Assembly (NCBI GenBank): GCA_002256345.1
Contig: NKIY01000007.1
Location: 96,490-160,489, forward strand
Direction: 5' to 3'
From: Bradyrhizobiaceae bacterium PARB1
GTDB lineage: Bacteria; Pseudomonadota; Alphaproteobacteria; Rhizobiales; Xanthobacteraceae
DNA: 64,000 nt
The translations under genes were made by a program, and so were the position numbers. This document shows positions 9,626 to 21,300 of this stretch, piece by piece. The notes under the pieces were generated by a model. The model searched no databases and was not told the origin of the DNA. It worked only from the letters and a program-made list of their open reading frames with translations. The first letter of the stretch is position 1; every line of letters begins with the position of its first letter.

Positions 9626-10245
9626 GAGTTTCGGGGGGAAGAGATGAGGACGACGCGCACCTTGTCCTCGTGACCATCGATAAATTTGCGAACGTACCGA
9701 CCCATGCTCACATCCGGAACGAGGTAATAGACCTCTGCGTACAGCTTGCCGGTTCCATAGGCATCGATGATCGCCTGCAGCCTTGCCGGAGCCTTCATCG
9801 ATAGCTCCAGTTCAATAGCGATCGGGCGCCCCTGCACCGGGACGAACTCGATATCCGGAATGTGGCTGCCTTTGATGCCGCGAACACGCAGGTTCTCGCG
9901 GATCCTGCGATCGGGATTCAACGTCCCCTTGCCAAACATGGCGAAGAGGCGTCGCTCCAGATCGACGGCCATCGAGTCATGACGCCAAGTCGCCAGACGA
10001 ATGCCGGGCAAAGGCCTCAGCGTATCACCCGCGATCGAACAGCCATCCTGAGTCACCGCGATCGGCTGGATGCTTAGTCCATTGACATAATGCCGCTGCA
10101 GCAGGCCAGCTTCGATGAGCTTCCGAACTCGCCTCGCAGCCGTACTGAAGTCCACATCCCACCGGTTTGCTATCTGCTCAACCGTGACTCCGTTCCACCC
10201 GTTCACCCAGGGCAACACATCAATGTCACGCTTAGTTACGATCAT
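9610..10245 (-). CDS. Replication-relaxation-like winged-helix protein
   Basis: A 211-residue protein. Residues 1-65 form a winged helix-turn-helix (TKRDIDVLPWVNGWNGVTVEQIANRWDV read in two blocks). The C-terminal half has the DIEFVPVQGRPIAIELEL and AYGTGKLYAEVYYLVPD motifs typical of the replication-relaxation (Replic_Relax) family found in plasmids and integrative elements. The start at 10245 was chosen because GGGGAGAG lies just upstream; a longer frame begins at 10452 but would run through a strong hairpin. The gene overlaps the coupling ATPase by 16 bp. A role in plasmid-type DNA processing or transfer control is inferred from the family and neighbour. The family has little direct biochemistry behind it. 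Confidence 0.7.
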   Translation of the reverse strand: MIVTKRDIDVLPWVNGWNGVTVEQIANRWDVDFSTAARRVRKLIEAGLLQRHYVNGLSIQPIAVTQDGCSIAGDTLRPLPGIRLATWRHDSMAVDLERRLFAMFGKGTLNPDRRIRENLRVRGIKGSHIPDIEFVPVQGRPIAIELELSMKAPARLQAIIDAYGTGKLYAEVYYLVPDVSMGRYVRKFIDGHEDKVRVVLISSPRNSWCLS

Positions 10246-10567
10246 GATGCTCTCCCCTGCTGAAGATTCTTGTTGACTTCCCTTTCCTTCCCCGGGCGCC
10301 GCCCACCGCACCAGGTCATCAACAGAACAGAAGCCGTGCTGAGAACCCGACCCCATGCAATCAACAAACTCTCGTTGGTGGCGTGGGGTCGGGTTCTCAG
10401 AACGGCGCAAAGCGCCCGAAGGACGGGCGAAAAACAGGCGTGACCTGCCCACCCGCGGTGGGCGGCGCCCAGGGCACCTCGCACGCCAAGCGGCGGGGCA
10501 AGTGAAGAGCCGCTACGATGCCGCGAAAACAGCACCCCCTGGCTGGTGCCGGAAGAGATGCCGAGCA
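10246..10567. other. 322-bp gap inside the plasmid-like module, rich in inverted repeats
   Basis: No convincing gene is seen. The gap holds a perfect 17-bp inverted repeat (10339-10355 with 10384-10400), a 7-bp hairpin GCCCACC/GGTGGGC (10447-10463) and a 6-bp CGCCCG/CGGGCG hairpin near 10407-10424. The clustering of dyads between a KfrA-like gene and a replication-relaxation-like gene suggests a cis-acting site such as an origin of transfer or of replication. Confidence 0.5.
10339..10400. repeat. Perfect 17-bp inverted repeat with 28-nt loop (candidate oriT or replication-origin hairpin)
   Basis: The arms CTGAGAACCCGACCCCA (10339-10355) and TGGGGTCGGGTTCTCAG (10384-10400) are exactly complementary. 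The loop contains a smaller CAAC/GTTG dyad. Neither strand has a T-run after the stem, so it is not a typical terminator. It lies between plasmid-type genes. Confidence 0.6.
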
Positions 10568-11515
10568 TCAGGCAATCCCTCCTTCATCTGCACCACGGCT
10601 CTGCTTGCCGAGCCACGCGAGGAGATCCGTTTCACGCTTGGAGGCGCGCTCACGCTCGCGGACCAATTCCGCTTCCAGGGCGCCACGGTCGCGCTCGTGC
10701 CTGGCTTCGCAGGCCACAAGGGTCGCCTGCTGCTGAGCCAACTGCTCGGACAGCGCCGCCACCCTCTCCTGCAACACCGCGTTCTCGGCCCGCTGATCGG
10801 AAAACCTCCCGGTCAAGGCGTCCGTGGAAACCTTGAGCGTGACCACCTCGTCGGTGCGCAAAGCGAGATCATGCTCCAGACGACCGATCTCCGCTGCCGA
10901 GCGAACGCGATCAAGCTCGTGCGCACGGTTGGCGTCGTCGAGAGCGGCGATAGCGCTGTCACGCTCCACCTTGGCATCCGCCGCGGAAGCGAGGGCAGCT
11001 TCCACCGCGATGCTGTTGTCCCACGCCTCATCGCCCGCTCCCGAGGCTGCATCTTCGAGGTCGGTCTCCCGCTCGTCGGCGGCCTGCTTGTCCGCCGCAA
11101 ATTCCGCGGCCTGATGCGCGAGCAAAATCTGATAGTGCTCGGACATGGCCGAGCGGTCGGTCGCCCGGCCAGCCTGGAACGCCTTCGACAGATTGTCGAA
11201 GGCGTTGCGAACAGCTTCGATGGCCTTCTCGACCTCGGGAAGATGCGGCAGAGCATCCGTAGCCACGGTGCAGCTCTTCTTGGTCCCGGCGCGGCGGCGG
11301 GGCTGGTCGCCCTCCATGGCCTCGATCAACAGCATGAAGCTGCTCGCCATGCCCCGCGAGTTACTGCCATGTTCAGCAGCAACCATTTGTCTCGTGATAT
11401 AGAGATCGGACGCGGTCGAACGAAGTCGGCAGTATGCCGCTCTGTATTCTTCGAATGTCCGCTGTCTCGCAGGCGGCATTGCCGCCACTGTTGCCAGCGC
11501 CTCATCGCGTGTCAT
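10568..11515 (-). CDS. KfrA-like coiled-coil DNA-binding protein
   Basis: A 315-residue protein. The N-terminal third is helical and matches the plasmid KfrA N-terminal DNA-binding region in position and style (TFEEYRAAYCRLRS, ITRQMVAAEHGSNSRG). The rest, from about residue 90, is Ala/Glu/Arg-rich. From about 215 to 300 it has a clear heptad pattern (RLEHDLALRTDEVVTLK, ENAVLQERVAALSEQLAQQ), predicting a long coiled coil. KfrA proteins of broad-host-range plasmids are autorepressors with an alpha-helical tail that help stabilise the plasmid. A palindromic operator lies 8-37 bp upstream of the start codon, as expected for autoregulation. It is the leftmost-reading gene of the module and faces the same way as the flanking adhesin cassettes. 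Confidence 0.75.
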   Translation of the reverse strand: MTRDEALATVAAMPPARQRTFEEYRAAYCRLRSTASDLYITRQMVAAEHGSNSRGMASSFMLLIEAMEGDQPRRRAGTKKSCTVATDALPHLPEVEKAIEAVRNAFDNLSKAFQAGRATDRSAMSEHYQILLAHQAAEFAADKQAADERETDLEDAASGAGDEAWDNSIAVEAALASAADAKVERDSAIAALDDANRAHELDRVRSAAEIGRLEHDLALRTDEVVTLKVSTDALTGRFSDQRAENAVLQERVAALSEQLAQQQATLVACEARHERDRGALEAELVRERERASKRETDLLAWLGKQSRGADEGGIA

Positions 11516-11522
11516 CGCCGTT

Positions 11523-11552
11523 CCTTCCGGTACTTCCGGTATCTACCGGAAG
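11523..11552. promoter_or_regulatory. Palindromic operator upstream of the KfrA-like gene (three half-sites)
   Basis: CTTCCGGTA-TC-TACCGGAAG (11533-11552) is a perfect 9-bp inverted repeat with a 2-bp centre, and a further half-site CCTTCCGGTA lies directly beside it at 11523-11532. The position immediately before the start codon fits an autorepression site. Confidence 0.65.
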
Positions 11553-11658
11553 GCCTCGGAAGGTCGCGTCGCGCACGCTTCCGCGGCGCCAAGGCAGGGT
11601 TACGATGATATTCAGGATGAAAAGGCCGGGCGCCGCGCGGGTCCATCAAGGCAAACGA

Positions 11659-11680
11659 AACGGACGCCGAGGCGTCCGTT
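11659..11680 (-). terminator. Terminator-like hairpin between exoprotein A and the KfrA-like gene
   Basis: The 10-bp arms AACGGACGCC and GGCGTCCGTT are separated by 2 bases. On the minus strand the stem is followed by TCGTTTG, a weak U-rich tail. It could stop read-through from the exoprotein gene whose stop is 680 bp upstream, or mark the edge of the plasmid-like module. Confidence 0.4.
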
Positions 11681-12361
11681 CGGTTGCTTGAGACCGAGGG
11701 GCCATTTTTGGGCCGCCCGACACCACCGCGGTTCAATCGACCGCGTCCCACAGGGACAAAGGCTTTTTGCGCCGTCCGCAAGCGCGGCCGGGGTACCTGG
11801 ACGGATCGGCTATCCGCCCTGCGTGGCTACGGCACACTCTCAAACGAATGTGCCGACCATGAGTCTGGTAGGTCACCCGATCACCGGAGAAGCCCGGATC
11901 ACCTAGACCATCCACCCGATGCCGAAGCGGAGCAGACGGCCCACCGCATATGCGGAGGATCAAGATACAATATGGATTGCAAATCGAAGAAGAGCAACCC
12001 TCGCAGCTATTGGAAGCGCGCTATCATTAACACCGACCTTTTCAGTGCAATAAACTGTATCTCAATTTAGAACTTTTCCGTTGCTTATAACGACAAACAT
12101 CAAGTTAAAGTCACCACGGTGCTGCTTGTTTTCGCAGGCGCAGCTCAATCGGATCGGCTGATGCTACTGCGAATTGTCGCATAGATATCGACGATTGGAT
12201 CAAGAGCACGCAAGATAACTATCAAAGCATAGCGTACTCCGCTATTCCACGCACCGAGCGATGAACGAGACCGACACCATCCGGAGACCGGCTTCAGATA
12301 TACCGCTACGCAGTCCCAAAGATCACACGGCTCGTGCCATAACACTCAGATGGCTTCCGCT
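11681..12361. other. Gene-free stretch between exoprotein A and the plasmid-like module
   Basis: The open frames here (for example the plus-strand frame 11684-12070) show no recognisable domain, no ribosome-binding site and atypical composition. Around 11990-12120 the sequence becomes AT-richer than either side. No integrase site or insertion sequence end was recognised. Confidence 0.4.
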
Positions 12362-15300
12362 CTACGGCGCGGCAAGTCGATCTCGCTCCTCCGCCGTCAA
12401 TTTGCCCTTCTCACCTTCCGACAACTGCCCCATGCCGACAAACTGAACCGACCCCAACGGATCGTAGACCTGCGCCCGCTGCCCGCGGGAACGACGCTCA
12501 CCCTCGTCTTTTTGCTCTTCGCCACCCTCGCCTCCGCCATAGCCGAGCACCTCGACAATGATCACCGACGGCCGCTCATTGCCGCTGCCCTGGCCGGGGA
12601 TCGCGGTCTGCTGCGTCGCCGCCGTGGCATTCGATGTCGTGAGTGCAGCCGAAATGCTGGGTGCTTGCACCATCGGCACGCCGGAGACATTGCCCTGCGC
12701 CGTGATATTCGCGGCATTGATGATCTGCAGAGCGACCAGATTGATGTTGCGACCGCTGACACCGGCTTCGCCGATATCGATGGTGCCTTGCGGCGCGATC
12801 AGGTCGATATCGCCGCTCGCGATGCCAGGGATGGCACTGCGTGCCGAGATGCCGGCACCGGAGGTTGGGGCGTTCGGCGAGATGATCACATTGCCGTAGT
12901 CGTCCTGCACGCGCTTGGCAGGGGTGTAGCCGATCGTGGTCTTGGCGCCGCGGCCGGCATTGATGTCGCCTTGGTTCGACCAGGCGATGATGTCATCGCC
13001 GAACACGGTCATGATACGCGACAGGCCGAGCAGCAGCGAACCCTGCGAATAGATTTGGATATCGCCGCCGCCTTGCGTCAGCAGGCCGGCATTGGCACCG
13101 GGCACGACGCCTTCGACGCCGACAATCACCCGGCCGCCCGGTGCCAGCATCTGGATATCGCCGCCGAACAGCGTGCGCACCGAACCGTCGCGCGTGGTGC
13201 GGACCGGCGGATTGGCGGTGCTGTAGGATTCCGTGCTGAACAGCGTGATGTCGCCGCTGCGCGCGATGGCATTGCCGCTCGCATCCTTGTCCGGGAACAG
13301 CGTTGCGATCGCTTCGCGGCCGCGTATGTAGTTCTGATAGCGCGAGCTTTGCGGATCGTTATATTCGCGCCCCGCTGCCGTCAATTCGGCGAAATAGACC
13401 TGGCGCAGGAAGATGCCGCGCTGATCGGCATCAAGGCCGGCGAAATAGGCCCTCGCCTGCTCCGCCGTGCCATTGAAGCCGAAGCGCTGCGCGAGCCAGT
13501 CGGCCAGCTCCTTCTCATAGGTCTTGGCCACCTTGCCGGGCTGATCCGCCAGAGGCGTGCCAGTGACGGCGAGATTGGCGTGATCGAGATAGCGCGCGGC
13601 GAGCGTGGCATAATCGGGAGCAGCCACGCCCGTGCCGGCCTGCACCAGGATCGAGGCGCCCGGGCGGGTATCGCCCACCGCGATCGCGCCAAGGCTGACG
13701 AGTTGGCCCTGATCGGCGAGATAGATATTGCGGCCGGCGCCGACGTCCAGCAGGCCGGGGCCTGCAACCATCATCTTGGCATAGAGCACGTCGCGCCCGG
13801 CCCAGAGGATCGAGACATCATCCACGTCGTTGTTCAGCGCGAGGCCGGAAACATTCACGAGGTCACGCCCTGCCCGCAACCAGAGCGGCTTGGCAGCGAT
13901 CGAAATGGTCATCGGGGCAGAGCCGGACGGCGTGACGACTGTCTGATCACCGCTACGGAATTCTACGATGTCGCCTCCAACAGCGTAGAACCGGGCCGGC
14001 AGCGGATCGCCGGCATGCAGATTGCTTGTGACCGACTTGAAGGCGGTCGCGTCGGCAAAATTCGTCGAGAGGGAGAAACGCGGCCGTGCGATGGTGCCGA
14101 CCGTGCCCGCGACGTCGCCGCCGCCGATATGGATGCTACCGCCAGCGCCGTAGATCGACTGCGCCGCCAGGAGATCGAGCTGCCCGCGTGACGTCGGGAA
14201 CAGGGTCGTGCTTCCATCGATGTAGATGCTGCCCGAAAGCGCGGAGAAGCCGAGATTCGGGAATGCGTTAGTATACAAATTGTGGTTTGCAGGTCCGCTC
14301 GCCGAGCTGCTGCCAAACCCGGCTGTCGATTGCTTGAACGGCGTCAGATTGCCGCCAGCCGAGAAGGCCGAAAGGGTCGTTTCGTCGGTATAGAGCGAAA
14401 ACATTGTGCGCCCGCCCCCATCGAAGCTTTGGCCGCCGCTGGTATAGGGCGATGTGTTCATGCGGTTGGTAATCGTACCGGGATCGACCGTTTGTCCGAT
14501 GACGAGATCACCGCGCGCCGCAACGGTTGCAATGTTGTCGCCGGACAACATCGTGAAGCCGCCGGAAGACAAGCCGAGATTGGCGGTGAAGAGGTCGGGT
14601 CCACGCGGATCGCCCGTGCCCGTTCTACCATAGGCGAGATCGACACGGCCGATCGCGCCGGCGCCGATATCGACCAGGCCGCGCAGATTGGCGACGACTC
14701 CGTTGAGATCATTGGCCATCGGCGTGACGCTCTGCGCATTATTGCCGTTGATCGAACTTCGGTTCAGTCGCGGATGCAGCGGGTTCATTGCCCCCGCAAT
14801 ATCGAGGGTCAAATCGCCACCGCCGGTCTTGAGGACCGAGCCGTCGTCGAGCCGGCGCCCGGTGCTGCCGATGGCGATGTTGAGACCTTGCGACCTTGGC
14901 GCATCCTGTGATCCGCGGCTCTCGATGACGCCGGCGTCCCCGCCGACGCTGATCGCGACATTGCCGCCGCCGAGCGTGCCGATGCCGCTGAAGCCGGCCA
15001 CGACGAGAGGCTGGTTGGTATTGGAGGAATCGATGCTGTAGGCACCGAAATTGATCCACCAGGCCGTCTTCAGCCCCTGTTCGGCGCCGCCTTGCGTCCA
15101 AAGCCAGTTGCCGACATAGGATGAAGCGGTGGCACGCTGCATACCGCCTCCGGCACCGACGATGGTGCCGGTCATGTCGCCTCCGACATTGATCGTGAGA
15201 TTGCCGCCGTGCTCGGGATACCAGGCTTGATATTGGCTTCCGGCCACCGCCGAGTCGTATAGCGCATATCGGTTGCCGAGAACCTTGCCGTCCGTGAGGC

Positions 15301-18300
15301 CTCGCGGCAGGCCATAGGGATTGGCGCCATTGCCATCTAGGAGCGCGGCCGACTGCGTACCCGCGGTGTAGATGCCGTAGAGCGTCTGTTGATCGAATTT
15401 GCCACCGGCCAAGAGGTCGAGATCACCAGTTCCGGTGCGGATAACGCTGAAGATCTCTTTCTGCGTTCCTGCAAGGACGTGCTTGTCCGACAGAACCAGA
15501 TTGCCGCCGCCGTTGAGCGTATCCGCCATTCGCAGCGCTTGCTGGCTTGCGGCTCCGATATCGGCGCCCGAGCCGAGCCGGATGTCCCAAGACTGGGAAC
15601 CAGGCGCCAGCATGGGAGCGACAGCCCACAATTGTCCGGCGCGCAATGAAAGGCTTGGAATACCTGTCGTCCATGCCGGCAAGGTGCCGGCTTCGGTCAG
15701 AAGCTTGTCGGCGATCATCGTGACTGTGCCGCCGTTGAAGTCCAAAGCCACATTCTTCGGCCAGGTGACGCGATCGACATCGACGGCGAAAGGCAGGCTC
15801 ATCCCGGTGCCGAGCTTCGTGCCTTCGCCAAGCACGGTGCCGGCCGGGATCGTGTCGCCGACATTGAATGCCTGGGTCGATGTCACCACGGTTCCGGTCG
15901 CGGTGACGGCGGACGCCAGCGTGTAGCTCCTTGCCAGCGTGACCTGCGCCGGCATCGCGAAATTCGCCCGGAGCTGCGGCGCCGCTCCGTAGATGGTCGA
16001 TGAAAATACCGTCCCTGCGGAAATGTAACTCCCCGCTGAAACTACCACATCAACCGGCGCGATCGAACCGGAATTCAGGTCAAGCGTTTGAAGCAGCGCG
16101 CCTGCCGGCAAGACATCGCCCGGAGCGTAGTAAACATAGTTGCCGTTCACGACCGCAGATGCATAGACGCCATTGCCAAGCGTGATCGGGCTGGAAATGA
16201 GATACTCACCCAAATACACATACATGTACATCGGCACCGCTTGGCCGGCGGGGATCGGAATGTCCGACGCGAGTGTGAAAGCCTGCGCCACCGGCACTCC
16301 GGCTTCCGCGATCACGACTCGCCCGAAGGTCGCATCAAAATCCAATACCGATCCGGTTTCGAAGGTCGCCCCCTTGGGAATAGTCGCGCCTTTGGGCAAC
16401 GCGTAGGCGTTTTCGGTCATCCCACCAGGGAATGTGACGATGGCGCTTGCCCAGCCATTGTCGTCAGGGGTACCGGGCGGCGGCGCGAAGCCGTCGGTGA
16501 CCGAGCCTTGGATGGAGAGATCGCCGCCGGCGCGGATCACAAGCGCGCCCGGCTCGCCCGAGCCGTAGATCGCAGTCTTCTGCGTATGCGGATTGACGCT
16601 GTCATAGCGATAGCGCGACAGGTCGATATCGTTCTTGATGGTGAGCTTGCCGTCCTCGGTCGCGGGCGCGATCTCCACACCCGGACGGAGATGGAATGCA
16701 TCGGTGTAGCGGCTGAGCCCGCCGAGGCGGCCGCGCAGATCGCCATTCGCCAGTGCCGCCTGCATGAAAGCTTCGCTGCGCTGATGCACCTGGTCTAGCC
16801 CGACCGAGCCGTCGGCGCCGATCGGATTCGTCCCGCCGTTGTCCTGCACGATAGTGCCGTCAGCATCGGTCGGCTGGTAGGTCCATAAGCCATTGACTGC
16901 GATGCTACGCGCGCTTCGGATGTCGTAGTTGCCACCAGCATCGATGTCGATATCGCCGCCTGTTTCGCTCATGCGCCGGGCATTGATGGTGAGCGTTCCG
17001 CGTGCGACGGAATCGGCCGAGCGCAGATCGATGGTCGCACCCGACTGCAGCGTGACCCGTCCCGCTTTGCTGGTGAGTTCGACAATGGCACGGTTGGGAC
17101 TGTCGATAGCGTCGCCGTCGCTATCGACGCGCAGCACGGTGCCATGCGCGTCGAGCATTGAGCTAGCGCCGAGCGTGAGCCCGTCGCGAGCCGCCAGGCG
17201 GATCGTGCCGACACGTTCGCCGCTGGCATCGATCCTGCCGTTGACGGTGAGACTTCCGCCATCGACCGAGATCGTCACGAGATTGGCACGGATTTCGTCG
17301 CCGACGACAAGATCGCCCTGCTTGGTCTGGAACGAGCGCTCGCCGAAGATTCCGCCAGCCGTGAGACGCGCATTGAGACCCGCGAAATCCGCGATGGTCC
17401 CGCCGCGGATGGCAACGCCACCAGAAAGCCACGGCAGCATCACGCCACCGCCGGCATGATAACTACCGCTCGCGGCGCCCCGGATCGAGCCCGCAAGCGC
17501 GATATTGCCCTTGAGCGCCGCCACCGAGAGCGAACCGGCTGCATTGTTTTCAGCAGAGAGATCGATGACGGAGCCGGCCGACTGCATCACGCCGCCATCG
17601 GTGCTTTCCACCGCAACGGAGCCGCCCCAGCTATACTGGGTCACGTCGAACATCGCGACAGCCCGCCCCGACACATCGATGTGCGAACCATCGGCGAGCA
17701 CGATATCGTTCTTGGCCGTAAGACTCAGGCGCCCGCTCGGCAGCACGACCGCCGAGGCGATGGTGATCGTATCACCCTTGAGGTTCAGCGTAGCGCCGAG
17801 CGCGTCGGAATTGCTCGTTCCGAGATCGGCACCCGCCGGTGCCAGCACGTTGAGCGCGCCGCCTGCGGTGATCGACAGCGTCGAGCCAGCCGCGCCGCTA
17901 AGCAGCGGCGTCGTCAGGTTGAGAATACCGCCGGTGCCGGCATAGGTCTTCGGATTGTAGTTCGCATCCGGGCTCGGCCCGAACTGATAGACAGTCAAGT
18001 TGCCCTTGTTGTTGCCACCAATCATGCGTGAGGCAGTAAGATTGACCGAGCCGAATCCCAGCATCAGCCGCTCGAGCGCGGTCTGATTGTCGGGGCGCAT
18101 GCGATCCGCGTAGCCGAGCGAAATCTCGCTGGCGATGAAATTCAAAACTCCGCTGCCGGTGCCAGCCCCACCGGGGCTGACCGCGCCCGGAAGCAAACTG
18201 GCTCCGGCCCCAAATGGAACAGTTGCGTCGCCATTCCATATTCCAGACCAGACCAGTTTGTCGGTTGTCAAGCTCGCGACGTCGCTGCTCGAACCATAGC

Positions 18301-21300
18301 CATAGACCGCTGGCGTGTTGAGCACGAGCTGCGCCAGGCTCGATCGGCCGGTCGCCGGCTCGATGGTGGACAGATCGACCGTGCCGAACACGTTGATCGA
18401 ATTGCGCGCCGTCAGCGTCAGGCTTTCGAGCTTCGGAATGCCCGCGCCTTGATTGCCGGCGATGAGCCGGTCAAAGATCTGCTGGTTGAAACTCAGACCG
18501 AGGGGGAGAATGCCGGCGGGCAGCGCATTCAAGGTCTCGTCCGTGCCGATATTGACCGCGGAGGCACCGAGTTGCAGGTGCCGCGTGCCGTAGCTCACAT
18601 TGGCGCCGAGATTGACGGTCTGGTTCGAAACCAGTGCGATCGACTGCTCCGAATAGAGCTGTGTCGTACCGGAGCAGGCGGAGCCGACGCATCCCCCGAT
18701 ATCGACCCGTCCGCTCGTCGAAGAGTTAATTGACGGAAGGAATTCCAGCATGCCGTTGGAGACCGCCAACACGCTGGGCGCGAGGAACAGATCGAAGATG
18801 TAGCCATCGGACGAGTCGAAACTCGACGGGCCGCGCCCAAGTGTCGTGATCGTCGCACCGGCTTCGACCAGGATGCTGCCGTTCATATTGGTGGCTAGCA
18901 TCACCTCGCCGGCACTCAGCACAGCGCCGCTGCGGATCACAACCGTACCAACCGTAGAGCCGACAACCAGTCGATAGCCGGGGAAGCCATCGCCTGACGT
19001 CTCACCTGTCGCCGTGCCTGCCCCAAGAGTCGCACCGATCAGCAGACGCGGCGCCCCGATGGCGCTCAAGGCATGGTCGGCAATCGAAATAGAGCCCGCG
19101 GTCTTTGATGAGCCGGCGCCCAATATCTCAAGCGTACTGCCCCCAAAACTGGACGTGCTATCCGTGCCAACGCCGGCATAGCCGGCATTGCCACCTTTCA
19201 CCCCGGCGAATAACGCGGTGCCGTCGAACCGCAGCGGTGTCGCCGCCAGCGTCGCCTGTGACGTGAAGGCCAGGGTCAGCTTGCGCCCGTCCATCGGCAA
19301 CAGCGGCCGCGGCCAGCCGAGGTGGGCGGCGCGCGTGATCGCAAAGTCGGAATAGTTTGTCTCGTTATATTGCGCATGCGCACGAACGGTATCAGCCGCC
19401 GAAATGATCACATGGTTGGGCAACGAGGTCCGGATATTGGTGCCGGAATAGCCGAGATAGGCCTGTGTGAGATAGGAGCCGCTCGCGGTTTCCCGCACGC
19501 CGGCACCCACCGGGTTTTCGGCGGCGCCAAGTTCGATGCGGAACGCTCCAGGCATGAGCGCATAGGTGGATGGCAACAGCGTATAGGTGCCTGCCGGCAG
19601 GCCCGGCACACCGGCCGGCACGGTGATTTGCCGTCCGACCACCGGATTACCGTTGCCGGCGTCTGGCGACACCGGCGCATAGCCGCTGCGGTAGCCTGGA
19701 ACGATCGCATAGACACCGTTGCCGAGATCGCTGTAATTCAGCGCCGGATTGGCCGCCGCGAGCGCGTATTTCAGCACATCGACCGAGCCGCCGCGGCCGC
19801 TGATAAAGCCGGCGCCCGTGAGTTCGCCGCCGCCCTGCAGATCGATCACCGCGCCACTGCGCACATCGATGCTTGCACCGCCGAGCGTCACACCGGTCAG
19901 TCGAGAACCTGCGATGCTGTCGAAGGAGACCTTCTTACCATCATGGATCCAGCTCAGGCCATCCGCCGTGCCGCCATAAGGAAGGCTCACCCCCGCGAGC
20001 GAGACCGAGGTCACGCTGCCGGGCAGCAGGTTGACCTGTTTCGCAGTGACGCCGACCGTGACAAGCCCGCCGGGCGCGCGGACGATGCCGCCCTGATTGA
20101 CGGTCTCAGCGTCGAGCGTGAGGCTCCCGAATGCCGAAGAGGGCATATCCGGCGTCCAGCCATAGCCCTGGATGGTCAGCGTGCGCACGGCGCCGATGCG
20201 CGCAGCGACGCCAGTCGCGGGATAGACCTGCGCCGCCGTGACTGTGAGATCGCGTGACGCACTGATCTGGGTTCGAACCTGGTTGACACCGGTCGGGAAG
20301 GTCGCGTCAGCGACGCCCGATCCGTCATTCTGCAACAGTCGCAGATCGCCGCGGCTGACCAGATCTATCTTACCAAAGCCGTTGCGCTGGACGGCCAGCG
20401 TTCCGCTAACCTGCGGGACCGTGCCATCCAGACCGAAGCCGACCAGATCGCGGATGTCGATCAGATCAGCATCGACGCGGAACGCTGCGTTGGCCCCGTT
20501 CAGCAACACGCCGGTGTTGCGAGACACCGCCAGCCGTTGGGCATCCGGCGAGATCAGATGCTGCGTCGCACCGGCCAGCATGACATAAGGCGCCGCCAGT
20601 TCGATGCGGGAGGTGGTCGGTGCAGCGTGGCTGAGCGCAAAGGACGCGCTATAGAGACGAAGGTTCTGCGCCATCTGCAGCGAGACGTCGCCATCGAAGC
20701 TGATCAGCCCGGTGGAGAGCAGCGACAGATTGCCGAAGCCACCGGCGGAAATCCGGTCCACGCCGATCCGCGCGGTGCCGACCTTGAGCGCTGCATCGCT
20801 CGCGCCGGGCTGCAGCGCTGCTGTAAGCTTGCCGGCGCCCTGTGATTGCGCGATCACGAATTCGCGCGGCTGCAATACACCGTTGGTCACCGTATTCGCG
20901 TCATAGAGCGGCGCTTCGAGCGCAAATGCCAGCGTGCCGCCAGCGGCCCCCGCGCCACCCGCGGCTGCGCGCAACGTGCCGTCGAGATACAGGCCCATAT
21001 TGGATTTGACGATGATGCTGCCGCCATCGCTTGCAATGAAAAGCGGCGCGGCACTGCCCCGCACGAAACGGTCACTGACCGGCACATCGATGATCGCGCT
21101 GGTGCCGGACGCATCGAGGACTGCGCCTGGACGAATGATGGCAAGCATATCCGGAGAGATCGATTTGCCTTCGATTTCCCAATCGAGATCACCGCCGATG
21201 GAGATCGTGCCGCCAGCCTGAACGATGCCATAACGGCGGCCCGACCTGTCGCGTGCGGTGACCGCACGACCGGCGACATCGAGCACTGCATTGTCGCCGA

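Noticed and set aside
10407-10424. CGCCCG/CGGGCG hairpin followed by A-run as a terminator
   Set aside because: The A-run follows on the plus strand, so the U-tract would precede the stem on the minus strand, the wrong order for the genes here.
11684-12070. Plus-strand open frame of 128 residues next to the plasmid-like module
   Set aside because: No ribosome-binding site, odd composition and no domain; it crosses a change in base composition.
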